Shown in pieces: positions 58,210 through 64,000 of a stretch of DNA of 64,000 nucleotides. Each line of letters opens with the position of its first letter. The first letter of the stretch is position 1. Position numbers and translations under genes: made by a program. This stretch comes from Psychrobacter sp. LV10R520-6 (GTDB taxonomy: Bacteria > Pseudomonadota > Gammaproteobacteria > Pseudomonadales > Moraxellaceae). The stretch lies in assembly GCF_900182925.1 (NCBI RefSeq), contig NZ_LT900024.1:62001-126000 (forward strand). The letters run 5' to 3'. The notes below the pieces were generated by a model that did no database searches, was not told the DNA's origin, and saw only the letters and a list, made by a program, of their open reading frames with translations.

Positions 58210-58689
58210 ATGCTAAGTATAAAAAAGCTATCAGACGATGCCGCTGAACGTCAGAAAAATATTCAAGCAGTAGCGGATATCGAAGCAGTTGTTCAGATGC
58301 AAGATGCATGGACTTATCAGGCGCTTACTGACTTACTTGCACAAAATAGTATGAAGTTGATGACCGCTACTCATCCCATTAATGAAGATATATTAGGGTA
58401 CTGTCTATATCAAGTGGTCTTTGAGCAAGCAGAAATATTGCGTATCGGCACCCATCCTAAGCATCAAAGGCAAGGTATTGCCTCGCAGCTGTTTGCTGTC
58501 CTAAATAAAGAAATGGAAGCTAACAGAGTTGAGAGTCTTCTATTAGAAGTACGAGCAGATAATGCACCAGCGATAGCTTTATATGAGCAGCAGGGGTTTA
58601 CAGTTATTCATCGACGTAAAAACTACTATCAACAGCCGCATCAGTTATCGATAGATGCGTTGATTATGCAGCTTAGTTATGTTGAGTGA
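58210..58689 (+). CDS. rimI: GNAT acetyltransferase, RimI-like
   Basis: 159 aa with GGAAGG before the ATG. The acetyl-CoA loop is HQRQGIASQLF in RIGTHPKHQRQGIA, followed by LLLEVRADNAPAIALYEQQGF and RRKNYYQ, the hallmarks of RimI, which acetylates the N-terminal alanine of ribosomal protein S18. The substrate assignment rests on these motifs alone. It is convergent with the MerR gene, whose stop is only 6 bp away. Confidence 0.82.
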   Translation: MLSIKKLSDDAAERQKNIQAVADIEAVVQMQDAWTYQALTDLLAQNSMKLMTATHPINEDILGYCLYQVVFEQAEILRIGTHPKHQRQGIASQLFAVLNKEMEANRVESLLLEVRADNAPAIALYEQQGFTVIHRRKNYYQQPHQLSIDALIMQLSYVE

Positions 58690-58695
58690 CTGTTT

Positions 58696-59133
58696 TTAAG
58701 AAGTTGGTGACGTTTGCATTTTACAGTCTTCAATATTGTGCTTATAGGTACTGTCTGCTTTCATACGTTCGAGGACAGCAATGCGCTCGGCGAGTAGCTC
58801 AACCATAAGATTAATATTGGCCTGTTGTTTTTTAACTTGTTCAAGTTTTTGCTTGGTAACAACTAACTGATCATCGAGATCAAGGTATCCATCATAGTAA
58901 TCATTAAGGCTGTCTTTGATTTCAGTCAAAGTAAAGCCAATGACCTGTGCGCTTTTAATCAGTTCAATACGCTCAACACATTCTGGATGAAACTCAGTAT
59001 ATAAACGTGATCCTGCTTGGCGTTTGCGAGATTTTAGTAGCCCTAATTGATCATAATGGCGAACGGTATCTTTGGTGGTATTGGCCTGTGTGGCTAGTGT
59101 TCCAATGAGCAAAAATGAGGTATCAAGTGCCAT
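58696..59133 (-). CDS. MerR-family transcriptional regulator
   Basis: 145 aa. The winged helix-turn-helix begins LIGTLATQANTTKDTVRHYDQLGLL and continues through YTEFHPECVERIELIKSAQVIGFTLTEI. A coiled dimerisation helix follows (QLVVTKQKLEQVKKQQ). The effector end has only one Cys near the C-terminus (IEDCKMQ), so metal sensing is not obvious. It stands divergently from nothing in particular: aat, upstream, is on the same strand. Its target promoter was not identified. Confidence 0.88.
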   Translation of the reverse strand: MALDTSFLLIGTLATQANTTKDTVRHYDQLGLLKSRKRQAGSRLYTEFHPECVERIELIKSAQVIGFTLTEIKDSLNDYYDGYLDLDDQLVVTKQKLEQVKKQQANINLMVELLAERIAVLERMKADSTYKHNIEDCKMQTSPTS

Positions 59134-59221
59134 AGCATAACCTTGTGAGCATAAAGAACAAGCTAATATTCAATAAAAAATTAAGAATTAAAACAATAAA
59201 ATAGTGCAATAATCGCTCATT

Positions 59222-60079
59222 TTAAGACTCGTTTTTTTGTATTTGCCACGGCGTTGGGGACTCTAGCATAGCAACTGCCAATGCTTGATGAGAGTTAGGT
59301 TGCCATGTTACTGAGCGACTGCCAACTAAGGTATCTAATTGGGTGAGGAACTCAGCGCGTGGTAAGGTTTTCGCACCTAAGCTCATCAAATGCTCATTGG
59401 GCAGCTGACAGTCTACCAGTGCCACATTACTCTGTGTACATAAGCGCATCAGTCCCCAAAATGCCAGTTTTGAGGCGTTTGATGCACGGTGAAACATGGA
59501 TTCGCCAAAATAGATGCCACCTATTTTTAGCCCGTATAGACCACCAATCAGCTGTTGTTGGTCATCCCAAACCTCAATGCTATGAGCAAAGCCGTGAGCA
59601 TGCAGCTCGGTATAAGCGTCGATCATCTCGTCGTGAATCCAAGTGTGCTCGCCTTCAGCCAACCCATCACTGCGCGGTAAACTACAGGCGTGTATGACCT
59701 CATCAAAAGCTTGATTAAGCGTTAATTGCCAACGCTCACGTTTGGCTTGGCGACGTAGAGACTTGCTCGGCTGATAGTCAGTCGGTACCATCACGCAGCG
59801 CGGCTCAGGGCACCACCAAGCGATAGGTTCATCTTCATTGAACCAGGGGAATAGCCCTTGAGCGTAGGCAGAAATTAAGGTTTCAGGAGCTAGGTCACCG
59901 CCTACTACCACCACGCCGACACCATCAGGGTCGACGTTAGCAGGGTTTGGGAAATTATAACACCCAAGACTTTTTAAGGTCTCAGGCGTTATATACGCGG
60001 CTTCAAAAGGACGCGTAATAGAGTCGCTAATGGCCGTTCGCGCCGCTGTATTATGAGCGGCTTGATCAGAATGGCTCAC
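59222..60079 (-). CDS. aat: Leucyl/phenylalanyl-tRNA--protein transferase
   Basis: 285 aa, a little longer than usual because of an N-terminal tail of about 30 residues. Family motifs are VGGDLAPETLISAYAQGLFPWF, WWCPEPRCVM, HTWIHDEMIDAY, GGLYGLKIGGIYFGESMF and DCQLPNEHL. It adds Leu or Phe to proteins with N-terminal Lys or Arg, marking them for ClpAP (N-degron pathway). Its ATG follows the trxB stop with no gap, so they are co-transcribed. Confidence 0.96.
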   Translation of the reverse strand: MSHSDQAAHNTAARTAISDSITRPFEAAYITPETLKSLGCYNFPNPANVDPDGVGVVVVGGDLAPETLISAYAQGLFPWFNEDEPIAWWCPEPRCVMVPTDYQPSKSLRRQAKRERWQLTLNQAFDEVIHACSLPRSDGLAEGEHTWIHDEMIDAYTELHAHGFAHSIEVWDDQQQLIGGLYGLKIGGIYFGESMFHRASNASKLAFWGLMRLCTQSNVALVDCQLPNEHLMSLGAKTLPRAEFLTQLDTLVGSRSVTWQPNSHQALAVAMLESPTPWQIQKNES

Positions 60080-61766
<1,687 letters not shown>

Positions 61767-64000
61767 GTGATATCAGCACCGCTCATTGAGTATTTAAAAA
61801 AAGGTATATTTACCCTTCTTGGGTCAATATTGGCAGTTTATCTGTTCATTATTCTATTGACCTATACCGGCAACGATCCCAGTTGGTCGCATATCAGTAG
61901 CGATATGACCACCATTAATAACATGGGCGGCGCGATGGGGGCTTGGTTGTCTGACCTACTCTATAGCTTTTTTGGCTTTGGAGCATGGTGGCTGCTGGCG
62001 TTTTTGGTCTATGAGTCTGTTTTAATTTGGTGGGACAATAAGCCGACGTTTTGGCTATTGCGGCTAGTCACTTACGTGTTTTTGATATTAAGTGTGAGTG
62101 CCTTGTTTGCACAATTGGTAGCCTTGATTCAGCAGGTGTCAGATCCAGTAGCAACAGGGCTTGAGGGCGTTGCTGGTGGTATTATTGGACTTGAGTTACA
62201 AGCGCGTTTGGCCCAGCTATTATCGCAGTGGGGTAGTGTGGCATTTTTGGTAGTATTCGTTATTATTACTGCCACCTTTGCATTCAATATCCATTGGCTG
62301 GCTCTTTATCATAAGCTTACCAACTTAGCCTGGTTTGGTTCTAGCGTTAAGGCTGAGGATAGTGTGCAGAATGCCGGGCAAGAAAATGACGCCACACAAC
62401 AAAGTAACACCATACAACAAAATACCAAAAGCTTGCTCACTGATGAAGATGCAAAAAACAAGAATGCTCAGCGAGAGAAACCAGACAATGGGCAATTGCC
62501 ACTTGAGCTGCAACCTGCTCACAATTCTCTTAACGGCAATCAAGCATCAGATAACAGCGGTCGCTTCAGTGATGTGTTGACAGATTTTTTAGCTAAATCA
62601 GGGCTTGGCGCCAGCGTCAAAGCATCTATGGCAGCTGCGGCGGCGAATAATGCTATGAATGATGGCTTACAAACAGCTGCATCTACCCCTAACAGTCATT
62701 CTACTAATTTTGCCAATGACTCCCATTCCGCTGCAGCTACCTCTAATCCTACCACCGCAACCGTACGCAAAGTGGAACCTAGTTTTGCATGGAACGACGC
62801 AGGTACTGTTGATGATTTATTAGCAAATGGGTCAATGACTGAGCAAAATACGTTTGCTCCTAGTTCTTATAGTAATGCTACAGCTCCTTCAAACGTTGAG
62901 TTATCAAATGCTTCAGTATCACAGGTAGGGTCAACTGCGGCTGTAGAAACACCCACGGCTGATTTTACTCCCAACCATGAACAAGGTTCTGTTCAGCAAG
63001 CATCTGATGAGGTGGTCACTAATACGCCAACTGCTGCTGAGTCTAGTACTGCTGAACCACATACTTTAACGTCAAATACTGATAGCTTAAATACTGATAG
63101 CTCAAATGTTGATAGCTTGGCAGACGCTTGGTTAGCAGAGCATGCTCCAGCTCCAGTAGCTGCACCATCAGAATTTACAGAATCAGAAAACGATCATAGC
63201 TCGACTGCTCAACCAGCGCTAAAGACGCCATTAGATTCTGCTAACGATTTATCTGCTGATCTAACTGATGATTCTAAATTATCAAATGCTTCTGAGCCGT
63301 TAATTTCACCTAAAGTACCAAGTGCTTCTCAAGTAGCAAGTATCGTTTCACCAGCACCAGCACCAGCACCAGCACCAGCGAGCACCAGTCATTCACATCA
63401 GCAAGAACCGAGTGCGGTAGCTGATATGACTCCGACCAATACACCACCTGCTAATCCAAAAGCTACTCCAACGGTAGCGACCACTAATTCAGGTGCGACT
63501 GCCAATCAAAGCACAAGAGTTGAGACTGTAATAGATCCTAAATCAACCTTTAGCTTTGCAGTAGCAGATGGTGATTCGAGCAATCATATTACCGACATGA
63601 TGCCAGAAGACGATAAATCGTCTGAAGATGATTTGCATACACCAGTTATGCCTGAAATTCATGATGATGCCGCCTTTTCTCAGCGTTCAAGGTCGATGCA
63701 AACGGCTAAATATCGTGACAGTCTTTCGGCTATTCCAGCGATATCTATTCTTGATAAGCCAGACCCTAATCGCCAGCCTAGCTATACCTTGGCTGAGCTT
63801 GAGCAATTGTCAGAACTGTTAGAAATTAAACTGCAAGATTTTAATGTAAAAGCGGAGGTAGTGAATGCCATTCCTGGGCCGGTAGTTACGCGCTTTGAAG
63901 TGGAACTGGCTGCTGGTGTAAAAGCCAGTAAAGTGACGGGTATTTCACGCGATTTGGCGCGCTCGCTATCAATGGCGTCTCTGCGTGTAGTCGAGGTCAT
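61767..64000 (+). CDS. ftsK: DNA translocase FtsK (partial, 3' end beyond the window)
   Basis: Open to the window edge (744 codons visible). The start is a GTG at 61767, preceded by AAGG and by an in-frame stop six codons upstream. Four membrane helices lie within the first 190 residues (VYLFIILLTYTGNDPSWS, WWLLAFLVYESVLIWW, FLVVFVIITATFAFNI). A low-complexity Ser/Thr/Asn/Ala linker of about 450 residues follows, including an Ala-Pro repeat. The visible end is the start of the motor domain (LAELEQLSELLEIKLQDFNV, GPVVTRFEVELAAGVK). FtsK anchors at the division septum and pumps DNA to resolve chromosome dimers. Confidence 0.95.
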   Translation, partial: MISAPLIEYLKKGIFTLLGSILAVYLFIILLTYTGNDPSWSHISSDMTTINNMGGAMGAWLSDLLYSFFGFGAWWLLAFLVYESVLIWWDNKPTFWLLRLVTYVFLILSVSALFAQLVALIQQVSDPVATGLEGVAGGIIGLELQARLAQLLSQWGSVAFLVVFVIITATFAFNIHWLALYHKLTNLAWFGSSVKAEDSVQNAGQENDATQQSNTIQQNTKSLLTDEDAKNKNAQREKPDNGQLPLELQPAHNSLNGNQASDNSGRFSDVLTDFLAKSGLGASVKASMAAAAANNAMNDGLQTAASTPNSHSTNFANDSHSAAATSNPTTATVRKVEPSFAWNDAGTVDDLLANGSMTEQNTFAPSSYSNATAPSNVELSNASVSQVGSTAAVETPTADFTPNHEQGSVQQASDEVVTNTPTAAESSTAEPHTLTSNTDSLNTDSSNVDSLADAWLAEHAPAPVAAPSEFTESENDHSSTAQPALKTPLDSANDLSADLTDDSKLSNASEPLISPKVPSASQVASIVSPAPAPAPAPASTSHSHQQEPSAVADMTPTNTPPANPKATPTVATTNSGATANQSTRVETVIDPKSTFSFAVADGDSSNHITDMMPEDDKSSEDDLHTPVMPEIHDDAAFSQRSRSMQTAKYRDSLSAIPAISILDKPDPNRQPSYTLAELEQLSELLEIKLQDFNVKAEVVNAIPGPVVTRFEVELAAGVKASKVTGISRDLARSLSMASLRVVEV
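63348..63381 (+). repeat. CAGCAC-type hexamer array in the ftsK linker
   Basis: About five copies of ACCAGC encode an Ala-Pro run (SPAPAPAPAPAS). Copy-number change would lengthen the linker without frameshift. Confidence 0.85.

Overview
The window looks like a chromosomal segment of a Psychrobacter-type member of the Moraxellaceae (Gammaproteobacteria). This is inferred from the moderate GC content, the protein flavour, and gene orders such as rpsB-tsf, ileS-lspA, metX-metW, aat next to trxB, a D-2-hydroxyglutarate dehydrogenase-like gene divergent from serA, and a tRNA Thr-Tyr-Gly-Thr cluster in front of tuf. Most of it is ordinary housekeeping sequence with many clear hairpin terminators; the unusual content is mobile or decayed DNA set between good genes.

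Layout. 1-4500: a chemosensory-type signalling operon (PAS/HPt/ATPase kinase, CheY-like receiver, two CheX-like phosphatases) whose kinase gene is split by an IS605-type element carrying divergent tnpA and tnpB. 5017-7134: rpsB and tsf. 7330-14763: lytic transglycosylase, lrgAB, hflX, a PlsC-type acyltransferase, a Tas-like aldo/keto reductase and an FKBP isomerase. 15141-18065: three small lipoproteins, a cold-shock/DUF1294 protein and a glutathione transferase. 18192-23834: lspA, ileS and alanine dehydrogenase. 24109-24385: a 275-bp structured element without a protein, resembling an orphan HEARO/omega RNA of the IscB type. 24426-32845: thioredoxin-fold membrane protein, GNAT-nitrilase fusion, BLUF photoreceptor, FAD dehydrogenase, serA and trhO. 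33223-37053: a single-chain type IIG restriction-modification enzyme, an AhpD-like gene, and then a leftover 3' end of a second, diverged restriction-modification gene. 37144-45123: Sel1 protein, metW, metX, hemH, a membrane protein gene broken by a 146-bp Correia-like MITE, a small acidic protein, an SDR and a membrane protein with an apparent ATT start. 45379-55677: polA, ohr, prfC, an RsiV-like protein, an FHA protein and trpE. 55859-58051: four tRNAs and tuf. 58210-64000: a RimI-like acetyltransferase, a MerR regulator, aat, trxB and the 5' part of ftsK, which runs off the window.

The most interesting signals are (1) the orphan HEARO/omega-RNA-like element between ald and the thioredoxin-fold gene; (2) the Correia-like MITE with TATAGTC/GACTATA ends whose removal exactly restores a membrane protein reading frame; (3) the IS605 insertion in the kinase, with a predicted TnpB guide matching the host gene; and (4) the second restriction-modification gene remnant behind the AhpD-like gene. 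All assignments come from reading sequence and remembered family features; no database search was run.
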